From Porphyrobacter sp. HT-58-2 (GTDB lineage Bacteria; Pseudomonadota; Alphaproteobacteria; Sphingomonadales; Sphingomonadaceae), in contig NZ_CP022600.1 in NCBI RefSeq assembly GCF_002952215.1, positions 186,001 through 250,000 of the forward strand: a stretch of 64,000 nucleotides of DNA, read 5' to 3'. The notes beneath the pieces are model-generated. The model worked only from the letters and a program-made list of their open reading frames with translations. It was not told the DNA's origin and did no database searches. The position numbers and the translations under genes were made by a program. Of this stretch, positions 9,305 to 18,361 are shown one piece after another. Position 1 is the first letter of the stretch, and the number at the start of each line of letters is the position of its first letter.

Positions 9305-10689
9305 GGGGTCTTCTCCAGCACCTTGGCGAGCTTTTCGCTCACCGGTCCGCTGCGTTCGTGCCGTTCGATATCTTCCTCGGGGAGCGGCAGCGGGTTGCCG
9401 GACAGCGCAGCGTTAAGCCGCTCGCGGTCAAGCGCGCCCTCCCAGGCCGCGACGATGATGGTCGCAACCGCATTGCCGATGAAGTTGGTCAGCGCACGAC
9501 ATTCGCTCATGAAGCGGTCTATCCCGAGGATCAGCGCCATGCCCGCCACCGGCACGCTCGGAACCACCGAAAGCGTAGCGGCGAGGATGACGAAGCCCGA
9601 TCCGGTCACTCCGGCCGCACCCTTGGAACTGATCATGGCGACCAACACCAGTGTCAACTGCTCGGCAAGCGACAGCTCCACACCGACCGCCTGCGCGATG
9701 AACAGCGCGGCGAGCGTCATGTAGATGTTGGTGCCATCGAGATTGAAGGAATAGCCCGTAGGCACCACCAGACCGACCACCGCCTTGCGGCAGCCGGCGG
9801 CTTCCATTTTTTCCATCAGGCTCGGCAGGGCAGCTTCGGAGGACGATGTGCCAAGCACCAGCAGCAATTCCTCACGCAGATAGCGGATCAGGGCGAAGAT
9901 CGAGAACCCGCCCGCCCAGCCGACCAGGCCCAGGACCACCAGCACGAACAGCAGCGAGGTGAGGTAGAAAGTGCCGATCAATGCAGCGAGATTGGCAAGG
10001 CTGCCGATGCCGAATTCGCCGATGGTGAAAGCCATCGCCCCGAACGCCCCGATCGGAGCGAGCTTCATCAACATGTGGACGAGTTTGAATACCACTTCGC
10101 TGAAAGAGGCGAGCACATCGGTCACCAGATCGCTGACCGGGCGGGTCGCTGAAATCGCCACCCCGGCAAGGATCGCCACCAGCAGCACCTGCAGGATCTG
10201 ACCATCGGTAGCCGCGCTGAACAGCGTTTCGGGAATGATATTCAACAGAAAGCCGGTGATCGTCTGTGCTTCTGCCTTGTTGGCAAAATCGGCGACCGCG
10301 GCAGTGTCGAGCGTGGCGGGGTCAATATTCAGTCCGTCACCGGGGCGGACCACATTGCCCACGACCAGGCCGATGATTAACGCCAGGGTCGAAAAGGTCA
10401 GGAAATAGGCGAAGGCTTTGCCCGCCACGTTGCCGACGGCCTTCAGGTCGCTCATTCCGGCGATCCCTGTGGCGACCGTCAGAAAAATCACCGGAGCGAT
10501 GATCATCTTGACCAGTTTGATGAAGCCGTCGCCCAGCGGCTTGAGCGCAGTGCCGAATTCAGGCGCAAGGTGGCCGATGGTCGCACCCAAGGCGATCGCC
10601 ACCAGCACCTGCACATAGAGCTGCCGGTACAATGGCTTTTTCGCCGGCGGCGGGGTGTTTCCCGTCGTAATGGCAATATGCGAACCCAT
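9301..10689 (-). CDS. dctA: C4-dicarboxylate:cation symporter DctA
   Basis: Inner-membrane symporter of 462 residues that imports succinate, fumarate or malate with cations, of the DAACS (SLC1-like) family. Family signatures include '[20 protein letters not shown]', the serine-rich '[14 protein letters not shown]' hairpin, '[17 protein letters not shown]' and '[15 protein letters not shown]'. There are eight or more hydrophobic segments and a re-entrant loop. The start at 10689 (MGSHIA...) fits; the frame extends further upstream without homology. It is the first gene of a four-gene minus-strand operon and is divergent from dctB-dctD, the usual regulators of dctA. The intervening 215 bases carry palindromes that may bind DctD. 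Confidence 0.96.
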   Translation of the reverse strand: MGSHIAITTGNTPPPAKKPLYRQLYVQVLVAIALGATIGHLAPEFGTALKPLGDGFIKLVKMIIAPVIFLTVATGIAGMSDLKAVGNVAGKAFAYFLTFSTLALIIGLVVGNVVRPGDGLNIDPATLDTAAVADFANKAEAQTITGFLLNIIPETLFSAATDGQILQVLLVAILAGVAISATRPVSDLVTDVLASFSEVVFKLVHMLMKLAPIGAFGAMAFTIGEFGIGSLANLAALIGTFYLTSLLFVLVVLGLVGWAGGFSIFALIRYLREELLLVLGTSSSEAALPSLMEKMEAAGCRKAVVGLVVPTGYSFNLDGTNIYMTLAALFIAQAVGVELSLAEQLTLVLVAMISSKGAAGVTGSGFVILAATLSVVPSVPVAGMALILGIDRFMSECRALTNFIGNAVATIIVAAWEGALDRERLNAALSGNPLPLPEEDIERHERSGPVSEKLAKVLEKTP

Positions 10690-10763
10690 TGGTCGCTGGC
10701 TCCCCCGGCGTTTTGTCACTCTCCGCGCGCAAGGATCGGGGAGACTGTCGCGGACTACAAGAA

Positions 10764-10785
10764 AATCGCCGCACTTGCGGCGATT
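10764..10785. promoter_or_regulatory. 22-base palindrome in the dctA-dctB divergent region
   Basis: Arm aatcgccgca (10764-10773) and its exact reverse complement (10776-10785) are separated by only two bases. It lies 75-96 bases upstream of the dctA start and 119 bases from the dctB start. It may be an operator or an RNA hairpin in the dctA leader. The role is inferred. Confidence 0.4.
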
Positions 10786-10824
10786 CATAGAAATCAGTCT
10801 GTTACTCCGAGAGAATCGATCTTT

Positions 10825-10842
10825 TGTGCGAAAATCCGCACG
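10825..10842. promoter_or_regulatory. Candidate DctD binding site 1
   Basis: Dyad GTGCG-N6-CGCAC with an AAAATC centre. It matches the general shape of DctD upstream activating sites (GTGCG...CGCAC type) as I remember them. A second copy is centred 32 bases away, about three helical turns, so two dimers would bind on the same face of the DNA. Confidence 0.55.
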
Positions 10843-10856
10843 ATTTTCTTGCGCCC

Positions 10857-10874
10857 TGTGCGAAAAGACGCACA
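10857..10874. promoter_or_regulatory. Candidate DctD binding site 2
   Basis: Perfect dyad TGTGCG-N6-CGCACA with an AAAAGA centre. It ends 30 bases before the chosen dctB start, so a protein bound here could activate dctA at a distance and also repress dctB. Confidence 0.55.
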
Positions 10875-10904
10875 TGGCAGCGCATGGAAAGCAAGGCGAG
10901 CACA

Positions 10905-12581
10905 ATGCAAGGCAGGCTCGGACGGTGGTATCTGGCGGCAATAGGGCTGACGGCAGTCGCTTTGCTGGCGGGCCTGGCCATGCTCGGGCTTGATCGGGCC
11001 ATGCGGGTGAATGCGCTGGCTGAAACACGCGCTGCCGCCACCAGCCGGGCCGAAATTCTGGCTGCGGGCCTTGAAAGCGAGCTCAACAAGTTCACGCTCG
11101 TACCGCGCGTGCTGGCGGGCGATCCCGAGGTGGCGAAGCTGCTCGCCGGGGAAAACGCAGTGCGCGCTGTGCTCAACCGTCGTCTCGCCGTCCTCGCGCA
11201 GCAGACCAATGCAGCAGCGATCTATCTGATGGACGCCAAAGGCATGACGCTGGCGTCGAGCAATTGGGACCGGCCAGACAGCTTCATCGGATCGGATTAC
11301 GGCTTTCGCGACTACTTCCGCGGGGCGCTGCGCAATGGCACGGCCACCGAATTCGCCCTCGGCACGGTCAGCCGCAGGCCCGGGCTGTATCTTGCAGAAC
11401 GGGTAGGGCCGCAGCAACGACCTCTCGGGGTTGTGGCAGTCAAGGTCGAATTCGACAGTCTCGAGCGCAAGTGGAGCGACGCCGAGGATGGGGTCTTCGT
11501 GACCGATGTTGAGGGGATCGTGCTGCTGGCGAGCAATCCCGATTGGCGTTTCCGCGCCTCGGCAGGTGACGCGAAACAGGCACAAGCGCGCGATCCTGCG
11601 CGCGATGCGATGCGCTTCGGGGTCCGGGACATCGCACCTTTCGAGGTGCCGGCCCGTGGTGAGGCCGCTTCGCCAGTGCGGATGATAGAAAAGATCCAGC
11701 CGATTGCACCAACTGGATGGGAGCTGCACCTGCTTGCCGACCCCTCTCAGCGGTTGTCGGTTGCGCTTGCCAATGGCCGACTGGCTGGCGTGACCGTTCT
11801 GGCATTGCTCATACTTGCGGGAGCGGGCGCGTGGGTACTGCGCCGCCAGCGACAGGCACGCGCTGCCGCCGAAGTCGCCGCGCAGACAGCCACCTTGCGC
11901 GAACAGCTGCAACAGGCCAACCGGCTCGCCACCCTGGGCCAGATCACTGCAGGGCTTGGCCATGAAATCCGCCAGCCGCTTGCCGCCATGCAGGTGTATG
12001 CCGAAAGCGGTGAACGCCTGCTGGCTGCCGCGCGCCACGCCGAAGCGGCGGAAAACTTCGGCAAGATCGCAGGTCTCGCCAGTCGCATTGGCGAGATTAC
12101 CGCCGAACAGCTCCAGTTCAGCCGCCGCTCCTCCGAAGAACCGCGCGACGTGACCCTTGCCGAGGTGATCGACGGCTCGTTGCTGCTGCTGCGCGACCAG
12201 TTGCGGCACAAGGACCTGACGCTTGAACGCCCTGCCCCCGACGCGGCAGCCACCACCGTGCGCGCGCGGCATGTCCAGCTTGAACAGGTGCTCGTCAATC
12301 TGCTCCAGAATGCGGCACAGGCCTGCAACCATGGTGGCAGCATTGCGCTTGCCATTACAGCGGCGAATGGCACCGTTCGCCTCTGCGTGACCGATAGCGG
12401 GCCGGGGGTCGCGCCTTGGCTGCGCGACACTCTGTTCCAGCCCTTCGTGACATCGAAGTCCGATGGAATTGGCCTTGGTCTGGCGATCGCCCGCGACATC
12501 ATGCGCCAGCTTGGCGGGGATCTTGTCCATGAAGACACGCCAACAGGAGCCCGCTTTGTCATGGTGATGCCTGCGACATGA
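10905..12581 (+). CDS. dctB: C4-dicarboxylate sensor kinase DctB
   Basis: Membrane histidine kinase of 558 residues that senses C4-dicarboxylates. One membrane segment near the N-terminus (about 8-27) is followed by a periplasmic double-PAS region containing '[20 protein letters not shown]' and '[10 protein letters not shown]', both typical of DctB. A second membrane segment lies at about 288-308. A short coiled coil leads to the HisKA motif '[13 protein letters not shown]' with His353. The ATPase domain has 'LLQNAAQA', 'DSGPGVAP' and '[11 protein letters not shown]'. ATG at 10905 is preferred because AAGG lies about 8 bases upstream; ATG at 10884 is also in frame but has no clear ribosome site. 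It overlaps dctD by 4 bases (ATGA) and is divergent from dctA. Confidence 0.94.
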   Translation: MQGRLGRWYLAAIGLTAVALLAGLAMLGLDRAMRVNALAETRAAATSRAEILAAGLESELNKFTLVPRVLAGDPEVAKLLAGENAVRAVLNRRLAVLAQQTNAAAIYLMDAKGMTLASSNWDRPDSFIGSDYGFRDYFRGALRNGTATEFALGTVSRRPGLYLAERVGPQQRPLGVVAVKVEFDSLERKWSDAEDGVFVTDVEGIVLLASNPDWRFRASAGDAKQAQARDPARDAMRFGVRDIAPFEVPARGEAASPVRMIEKIQPIAPTGWELHLLADPSQRLSVALANGRLAGVTVLALLILAGAGAWVLRRQRQARAAAEVAAQTATLREQLQQANRLATLGQITAGLGHEIRQPLAAMQVYAESGERLLAAARHAEAAENFGKIAGLASRIGEITAEQLQFSRRSSEEPRDVTLAEVIDGSLLLLRDQLRHKDLTLERPAPDAAATTVRARHVQLEQVLVNLLQNAAQACNHGGSIALAITAANGTVRLCVTDSGPGVAPWLRDTLFQPFVTSKSDGIGLGLAIARDIMRQLGGDLVHEDTPTGARFVMVMPAT

Positions 12582-13921
12582 AGACAACCCCGCCCATGCC
12601 GCTGCAAATCGCACTGGTCGAGGATGATCCGGCCCTGCGCGATGCGACGATGCAGGCCCTCAGGCTGGAAGGGGCCGAGGTGGTGGCCTTCCCGGATGCG
12701 CGCTCGGCGCTCGGCTGGCTCACCGTCGATTACCCTGGGGTGGTCGTCAGCGATGTGCGGATGCCCGGAATCGACGGCCTCGCCTTTTTCGCCTCACTGC
12801 GCGAGATCGACCCGGAACTGCCCGTGATCCTCACGACCGGCCACGGCGACATTGCGATGGCCGTTGCAGCAATGAAGAACGGCGCGGCCGACTTCCTTAC
12901 CAAGCCCTATGCCTCCGCCGATCTTGTCCGTGCGGTGCGGCTCGCCAGCGAACGACGCGCACTGGCACTTGAGAACCGGCGGCTGCGCGAGGAAGCAGGA
13001 CGGAGTGCCGGGAGCGCCATTCCCGGAGCCTCGGCCGCGGCAGAGCGGCTGCGCTCGGTGATCGAAGGTGTCGCGCCATCGGAAATCGATGTCGTCCTCA
13101 CCGGCCCGGCCGGCACCGGCAAGAGCCATGCCGCACGCGCGATCCACGATCTCAGCCCGCGCCGCGGCCGCCCCTTCGTGACCGTCGATGCCGGTGTGCT
13201 CGCGCACGAGGACGCCGAACTGCTGCTGTTCGGGCGCGACCCGGGGGCAGGTTCTGGTGGTGCAGGCCTATCGCGTACCGGTCTTGCCGAACGTGCCAAT
13301 GGCGGGACGCTATTCCTCGACGAGATCGAAGCTGCTGGCCCGGTGCTGACGGCGAGGCTCCTGTCGTTGGTGGAAAAGCGCCAGGTGTTGCCAATCGGGG
13401 CAGACCGGCCACGGCGGCTCAACATCCGCATCATCATCGCGCGCCACCCCGTCGATCCGGCTGCTGGCGCCCAATCGGCTCGCGATCCATTGTGGCACAG
13501 GCTGGGCGCGGTGCAGATCGCCTTCCCCCCGCTCAGCCAGCGCCGCGAGGACGTGCCTGAGCTGTTCCGCCTATTCGTCTCGCGCCACGCCCGCGCGCTT
13601 AATCTTCCCGCTCCGACCATCGGCGAGCGGCAATGGCACCATGTCCTGTCGCACGAATGGCCGGGCAATCTCCACGAACTGAGCGGCTATGCCCGTGCCT
13701 TCGTGCTGGGATTGGCCGATCTCGATGCACCTGCTACACAGCTCGACGGGCAGCGATCGCTCCAGCAGGTGGTCGCAGATTTCGAACGCACTGTGCTGGA
13801 AGATGCGCTGCGCCGATGCCGCGGCGACATCGCGCGCGTACAGGAAATGCTGCAAACCCCGCGCAAGACGATCTACGACAAGCTTGCGCGGTACGATCTC
13901 AAACCGGCGCACTTCCGCTAG
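12578..13921 (+). CDS. dctD: NtrC-type response regulator DctD, GAFTGA loop missing
   Basis: Response regulator of 447 residues with a receiver domain (about 8-125; phospho-acceptor Asp59, Lys109), an AAA+ domain (about 145-380) and a C-terminal Fis-type helix-turn-helix (about 412-442, 'GDIARVQEML...RKTIYDKL'). Walker A 'GPAGTGKS' (176-183) and Walker B 'GGTLFLDEIE' (242-251) are intact. The L1 loop, which in sigma-54 activators reads G-A-F-T-G-A and touches sigma-54, is replaced here by 'DPGAGSGGAGLSRTG' (221-235). It therefore probably does not activate through sigma-54, as known for GAFTGA-less NtrC of some alphaproteobacteria. Translationally coupled to dctB; expected target is the divergent dctA operon. 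Confidence 0.92.
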   Translation: MKTTPPMPLQIALVEDDPALRDATMQALRLEGAEVVAFPDARSALGWLTVDYPGVVVSDVRMPGIDGLAFFASLREIDPELPVILTTGHGDIAMAVAAMKNGAADFLTKPYASADLVRAVRLASERRALALENRRLREEAGRSAGSAIPGASAAAERLRSVIEGVAPSEIDVVLTGPAGTGKSHAARAIHDLSPRRGRPFVTVDAGVLAHEDAELLLFGRDPGAGSGGAGLSRTGLAERANGGTLFLDEIEAAGPVLTARLLSLVEKRQVLPIGADRPRRLNIRIIIARHPVDPAAGAQSARDPLWHRLGAVQIAFPPLSQRREDVPELFRLFVSRHARALNLPAPTIGERQWHHVLSHEWPGNLHELSGYARAFVLGLADLDAPATQLDGQRSLQQVVADFERTVLEDALRRCRGDIARVQEMLQTPRKTIYDKLARYDLKPAHFR

Positions 13922-13970
13922 CCATCGCCAGTCGCTAGGGACAAAGGGAATAGGGCTGAGAGGAACAAGC

Positions 13971-15260
13971 ATGATGGCGCAACACTGGCTCGCTGTGGCG
14001 GCAGCCGCACTGGCATGGAGCGCACCTGCGATTGCCGACAACCCGGACAGCCAGAGCCGCGAAACTGCCATCGCGCAGCAACTGCCCGATGCGATGCGCG
14101 CACAGCTGGACCTGGAATATGACCGGGTGATCGCGGAGCTGGTCCGGATCACCGAAACCCCGGCCCCGCCGTTCAAGGAGGCCGAACGCGCCGCCCTGTT
14201 CGCCGCGATGCTGCGCGACGCGGGTCTTGACGATGTCACCATCGATGCAGAAGGCAATGTGCTGGGCTTGCGTCCCGGGCGCGAAGAAGGGCCGGTCTTC
14301 GTCGTCTCTGCCCACCTTGACACGGTGTTCCCCGAGGGCACGCCGATCACTGTGCGCCGTGAGGGTGAGCGTCTGTATGCTCCGGGGATCGGGGATGACA
14401 GCCTGGGACTTGCCTCGATCCTTGCGTGGGTGAGGGTGCTGGACGCCGCGCAGGTCAGGACCCGGCATCCGGTGCTGTTTGTCGGCACGGTCGGTGAAGA
14501 AGGGCCGGGCGATCTGCGCGGCGTACGGCACCTGTTCACGCAAGGCGCATACAAGGGACGGATTGGCGCGTTCCTTTCGATCGACAACACCAGCGCTGGC
14601 CGGATTGTCCATGCAGCGGTCGGATCACGTCGCTATCGGCTCGCCTTCCGCGGGCCGGGTGGCCACAGCTATGGCGCCTTCGGCATCGTCAATCCGATGG
14701 CCGCAATGGCGGAGGCAGTGCGCGGGCTTTACGCCGTGCAAGTCCCCAGCGAACCGCGCACCACCTATGCGGCCAGCGTCGTCAGCGGCGGCACATCGGT
14801 GAATTCGATTCCGGCGGAAATCCTGCTCGAAATCGACCTGCGCTCGCGGGATCCCGAAGCGCTGGCGCAGCTTGAAACACAGATGCTGGCCGCAGCCCGC
14901 ACCGCTGTCGATCAGGAGAATGCGGCACGTTCGACCAGGACAGGCGCGATAACGCTCGATGCACAGATGACAGGAGACCGGCCTGCCGGGATGACCCCGG
15001 AAGATCACCCGCTTGTGACCCGCGCAGTGGCTGCGGCGCAGGCCTTTGGTTTCAAGACGCGGCTTGATGCATCCTCGACCGACGCCAATATTCCGATGAG
15101 CCTCGGCATCCCGGCCCTGACCATCGGTTCGGGCGCGGGAGGCGGGCGCACCCACAGCGTCGACGAATATCTCAACATCGACCGGGAGCGCTTCGTAGCG
15201 GGACTTTCGGTCGGACTGGCCGTAATCATGGCGCAAGCCGAAGGGCAAGCAGCGCAGTGA
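13971..15260 (+). CDS. Exported M20-family zinc peptidase
   Basis: Peptidase of the M20/ArgE/CPG2 family, 429 residues, with a signal peptide (cleavage near 'PAIADNP'). Metal ligands and catalytic residues can be placed: His in 'SAHLDTVFP', bridging Asp in 'GIGDDSLGLAS', catalytic Glu pair in 'GTVGEEGPGD', and a late ligand region near 'HSVDEYLN'. The dimerisation domain includes 'GPGGHSYGAFG'. Start at 13971 follows a good ribosome site (GAGAGGAA). It begins 49 bases after dctD on the same strand and may be co-transcribed. With the M14 peptidase it gives this locus two exported peptidases. Its 3' end stops 12 bases short of the converging antiporter operon. Confidence 0.9.
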   Translation: MMAQHWLAVAAAALAWSAPAIADNPDSQSRETAIAQQLPDAMRAQLDLEYDRVIAELVRITETPAPPFKEAERAALFAAMLRDAGLDDVTIDAEGNVLGLRPGREEGPVFVVSAHLDTVFPEGTPITVRREGERLYAPGIGDDSLGLASILAWVRVLDAAQVRTRHPVLFVGTVGEEGPGDLRGVRHLFTQGAYKGRIGAFLSIDNTSAGRIVHAAVGSRRYRLAFRGPGGHSYGAFGIVNPMAAMAEAVRGLYAVQVPSEPRTTYAASVVSGGTSVNSIPAEILLEIDLRSRDPEALAQLETQMLAAARTAVDQENAARSTRTGAITLDAQMTGDRPAGMTPEDHPLVTRAVAAAQAFGFKTRLDASSTDANIPMSLGIPALTIGSGAGGGRTHSVDEYLNIDRERFVAGLSVGLAVIMAQAEGQAAQ

Positions 15261-15272
15261 ACATTCGCGCGC

Positions 15273-15698
15273 TCAGTCGCCGATAAAATCCCCTGGCGTG
15301 CCTTCATGCGGGGCTTCGTACGTCGCCCATTCGCCATCCGGCGCAGGTGGTGGCAAGGGCGCACCTGCCGGGCTGATCGTCTCGCCCGCCTCGCCCAACC
15401 GCATGCGATGCAGGTGAACCTTGGCGATCATGTTGGCTGAGATAGGGGCGGTGACGAACAGAAACACCGAAATAAGCAGCTCATGGGTGGTCCACACCCC
15501 CAGTTCAAGCTGGAACCAGGCAACCGAACCGACCAGCAGCGCGCCTAGGCCCAGCGTGGTCGCCTTGGTCGGGCCGTGAAGGCGCTCCATCAGCGAAGGC
15601 AGGCGCACCAGTCCCCAGCTGCCGACCAGCGCAAACACGCCGCCCACCACGATCAACAGACTGACAAGCAGTTCGGCAAAGGACACATCTCCAATCAT
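15273..15698 (-). CDS. mnhG: Mrp/Mnh antiporter subunit G
   Basis: Small membrane subunit (141 residues) of the multi-subunit Na+(K+)/H+ antiporter. Three hydrophobic segments and the family stretch 'GSWGLVRLPSLMERLHGPTKATTLG' (read in parts) identify MnhG/PhaG. The C-terminal 30 residues are polar and Pro-rich ('GAPLPPPAPDGEW'), a variable tail. It is the last gene of the operon; its start overlaps mnhF by 4 bases. It is needed for assembly and function of the whole complex in characterised systems. Confidence 0.93.
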   Translation of the reverse strand: MIGDVSFAELLVSLLIVVGGVFALVGSWGLVRLPSLMERLHGPTKATTLGLGALLVGSVAWFQLELGVWTTHELLISVFLFVTAPISANMIAKVHLHRMRLGEAGETISPAGAPLPPPAPDGEWATYEAPHEGTPGDFIGD

Positions 15699-15964
15699 TC
15701 GATGATGTCTCCCCGCAACAGGAACTTGGCATAGGCTACGGTTCCGACAAATCCGACCATCGCCAGCAGCAATGCCGCCTCGAACGAAGTACCGCTGGCA
15801 TCGTCAATGCCCGTCAGAACGATCAACCCAATGACATTGATCACCATCGTGTCGAGGGCGAGGATGCGGTCGCCCACACCCGGCCCCTTGAACAACCGCC
15901 ACAAGTTCATCGCCAGCGCCACGCCAAGCGCCACAAAACCGAAGGTCACCGCATATTCTATCAT
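15695..15964 (-). CDS. mnhF: Mrp/Mnh antiporter subunit F
   Basis: Protein of 89 residues with three membrane helices. 'WRLFKGPGVGDRILALDTM' and 'AKFLLRGDIIE' are typical of MnhF/PhaF. It overlaps both neighbours by 4 bases (ATGA), which implies coupled translation at the equal stoichiometry expected for the Mrp complex. Confidence 0.93.
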   Translation of the reverse strand: MIEYAVTFGFVALGVALAMNLWRLFKGPGVGDRILALDTMVINVIGLIVLTGIDDASGTSFEAALLLAMVGFVGTVAYAKFLLRGDIIE

Positions 15965-16446
15965 GCGAAAATCTCCTTCAGCCGGGCTTCGTAGCGTGCC
16001 TTGACCTTGCCGATCTCGGCCGCCGGATCGGGTGCGTGGAGCGCATGAACGAGAAGATACTTACCGCAGGCGGAGACATCTGCGGAAACCGTGCCGGGCG
16101 TAAGACTGATCGTGCCGGCGAACACGGTAATCGCCTCGGGCGTGGTCAGATCTAGCGGGATTGCCAGCCAGGCGGGGCGCAAGGCGTGATTAGGCTTGAA
16201 CAGGATGATCGCCGCAACCTGGAAATTCGCGACGATGATGTCCCACAGCACGATACCCAGATAGCCGAAGGCAGGAAAATAACGCACCTGCGGTCGCCCC
16301 GGCCACCACGGCGCAGTGAACAGCGGCACGAGAAAACCGAACACCAACCCAAGGAACAGCGCGCCAAAGCTGACGTCGTTGACCATCACCACCCACATGG
16401 CCACCAGCAGGATGGAAAGACCGGGATGCGGCAACAGACGACTCAT
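15961..16446 (-). CDS. mnhE: Mrp/Mnh antiporter subunit E
   Basis: Subunit of 161 residues: two N-terminal membrane helices followed by a cytoplasmic domain with 'ITVFAGTISLTPGTVSADV', the MnhE/PhaE signature, and 'LLVHALHAPD'. It overlaps mnhD and mnhF by 4 bases each. A structural component of the Na+(K+)/H+ antiporter. Confidence 0.93.
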   Translation of the reverse strand: MSRLLPHPGLSILLVAMWVVMVNDVSFGALFLGLVFGFLVPLFTAPWWPGRPQVRYFPAFGYLGIVLWDIIVANFQVAAIILFKPNHALRPAWLAIPLDLTTPEAITVFAGTISLTPGTVSADVSACGKYLLVHALHAPDPAAEIGKVKARYEARLKEIFA

Positions 16447-17963
16447 GGCGCGGCCTCCGTCAACACGGCGGCGGCAGCTTGTGCGGGATCAAGAACCTGC
16501 GCAGCAGCGGCCTCGGCATAGGCGCTCACCCGGCCAGCGGCGATAGAAAGCGCCGCCAGCAATGCCAGAGCAAGGGCAGGGGCAGCCAGATCGCGGCGAA
16601 GGGCCGGGATGAGCGGCGCGTCGCAGGCTTCGCCAGTCTTCCAGAACACGGCGCTGCCGACCCGGGCAAAGCCGATCACGCCGATCAGCGTGGTGACGAG
16701 GATCACGCCCCAGGCCCAGCCCCAATGGGGCAAAGGTGCCACCGATTTAAGGATCATCAGCTTGCCAATGAAGCCCGACAGTGGCGGCAAACCACTTGCG
16801 GCGATTGCGGCAGCCATGAACATCAGCGCGATGCCGCCGCGTCCGACAAAGGCGGGGCCGGGGCTCGCGCTGTCGGCAAAGGCACCGCGGCGCCGCGCCG
16901 TCACATCTGCAACCAGGAACAGCGCTGCGGCCGCGATGGTCGAGTGGACAAGGTAGAAGAGCGCCGCACCAAGGCTGTCCTCACGCCAACCAGCCACCGC
17001 AATCAGAAGCGTTCCCGTCGAACCGATCACGGCATAAGACGCCTGTTCCGACATGCTGCGGGCCACGAACACGCCCGCAAAGCCGATCACGGCGCTCACC
17101 ATTGCCGCCGGAAACAGCCATGGCGCAGGAACCCACGCCGCCGCACCGGCACCCTCGCCGAACACCTGCGGCACAACCCGGATCAAGGAATAAACTCCGA
17201 CTTTGGTCATGATTGCGAACAGCGCCGCAACCGCCGGTGTGGACACCGCATAGGTACGCGGCAGCCACAGGTGGAGCGGCGCGACGGCTGCTTTCAAGGC
17301 AAACACGCTCACCAGCAGCAGCCCAGCAATCCGCAGCATCCCCTGATCCGCAGGCGCAACTGCTGCCACCCTCAGCCCCATGTCGGCCATGTTGAGCGTA
17401 CCTGTGAGCGCGTAGAGCATCCCCAGTGCGATCAGAAACACCGACGAGCCGACCAGATTGACCACGACATATTGCAACCCGGCCTTCAGCCGCGCCGGCC
17501 CCTGACCGTGCAGCATCAGGCCATAGGAAGCTATCAGCAGCACTTCGAAAAACACAAAAAGATTGAACAGGTCTCCGGTCAGGAAGGCGCCGTTCAGTCC
17601 CATCAACTGGAACTGGAACAACGGGTGGAAGTGCCAGCCCTTGCGATCAGCGCGGGTGACAACAGCATGTATCAGCGCAATCAGTGCCAGCAGCGATGTC
17701 AGCACCAGCATCATCGCTGCGAGGCGATCGGCAACCAACGCGATACCAAACGGCGCAGGCCATGCCCCGACGGCATAGGCAAGAACCGTCCCGTCCGCGA
17801 CTTGTGCCAAGATTGTCAGAGCCGTCGCCAGCAATGCGAGGCAGGACACTATCGCAATCGCGATGCCCAATCGCCGCCGCCGCCGCATCACCAAGAGCGC
17901 GAAAGGTGCCGCCAGCGCGGGGATCACGACCGGCAAGATCGGCAGATGCGTGGCGAGGCTCAT
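16443..17963 (-). CDS. mnhD: Mrp/Mnh antiporter subunit D
   Basis: Large subunit of 506 residues, homologous to complex I subunits NuoN/NuoM, with about 14 membrane helices. The proton-channel family signature is seen in 'LFVFFEVLLIASYGLM' and in the broken-helix region 'LKAAVAPLHLWLPRTYA' with its conserved Lys. It forms one of the two proton/cation pathways with subunit A. Overlaps mnhC and mnhE by 4 bases. Confidence 0.95.
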   Translation of the reverse strand: MSLATHLPILPVVIPALAAPFALLVMRRRRRLGIAIAIVSCLALLATALTILAQVADGTVLAYAVGAWPAPFGIALVADRLAAMMLVLTSLLALIALIHAVVTRADRKGWHFHPLFQFQLMGLNGAFLTGDLFNLFVFFEVLLIASYGLMLHGQGPARLKAGLQYVVVNLVGSSVFLIALGMLYALTGTLNMADMGLRVAAVAPADQGMLRIAGLLLVSVFALKAAVAPLHLWLPRTYAVSTPAVAALFAIMTKVGVYSLIRVVPQVFGEGAGAAAWVPAPWLFPAAMVSAVIGFAGVFVARSMSEQASYAVIGSTGTLLIAVAGWREDSLGAALFYLVHSTIAAAALFLVADVTARRRGAFADSASPGPAFVGRGGIALMFMAAAIAASGLPPLSGFIGKLMILKSVAPLPHWGWAWGVILVTTLIGVIGFARVGSAVFWKTGEACDAPLIPALRRDLAAPALALALLAALSIAAGRVSAYAEAAAAQVLDPAQAAAAVLTEAAP

Positions 17964-18361
17964 GCCGCGTCCTCCCCCGTCTCGACCGCATGGGAGGTGA
18001 CATCAGACGCCCCGTCCTGTGTGTCGCAAGGCACCGTATCGCCATCGACATGATCGCTGCCGCTTTCAAGGAAGCTGCGCAGGGCAAGGATCACGACAAA
18101 GGCGGTCATGCCGAAGGTGATGACGATCGCGGTCAGCACCAGCGCCTGGGGCAGGGGATCGGCATAGTCGCTCACGGCCTTTTCCCAGATCGGCGGCTTG
18201 CCGATCGTGAGCCTGCCCGACGCGAACAGGAACAGGTTCACCGCATAGGAGACCAGGGTCAGGCCCAGCACCACCTGAAATGTGCGCGCGCGCAGGGCGA
18301 GGAATATCCCGCCTGCCACCAGCACGCCAATGGCGCTTGCCACCAGGAATTCGTAGGTCAT
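17960..18361 (-). CDS. mnhC: Mrp/Mnh antiporter subunit C
   Basis: Subunit of 133 residues, homologous to NuoK, with three membrane helices and the 'LPQALVLTAIVITFGMTAF' stretch. The last 30 or so residues ('GDTVPCDTQDGASDV...') form an acidic cytoplasmic tail that is longer than usual. Overlaps mnhAB and mnhD by 4 bases. Confidence 0.94.
   Translation of the reverse strand: MTYEFLVASAIGVLVAGGIFLALRARTFQVVLGLTLVSYAVNLFLFASGRLTIGKPPIWEKAVSDYADPLPQALVLTAIVITFGMTAFVVILALRSFLESGSDHVDGDTVPCDTQDGASDVTSHAVETGEDAA

Noticed and set aside
10794-12614. 606-codon minus-strand frame across dctB
   Set aside because: Antisense shadow; dctB on the plus strand has all kinase motifs.
16479-18053. 524-codon plus-strand frame across mnhD
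   Set aside because: Antisense shadow of a clear antiporter subunit; composition is basic and low-complexity.
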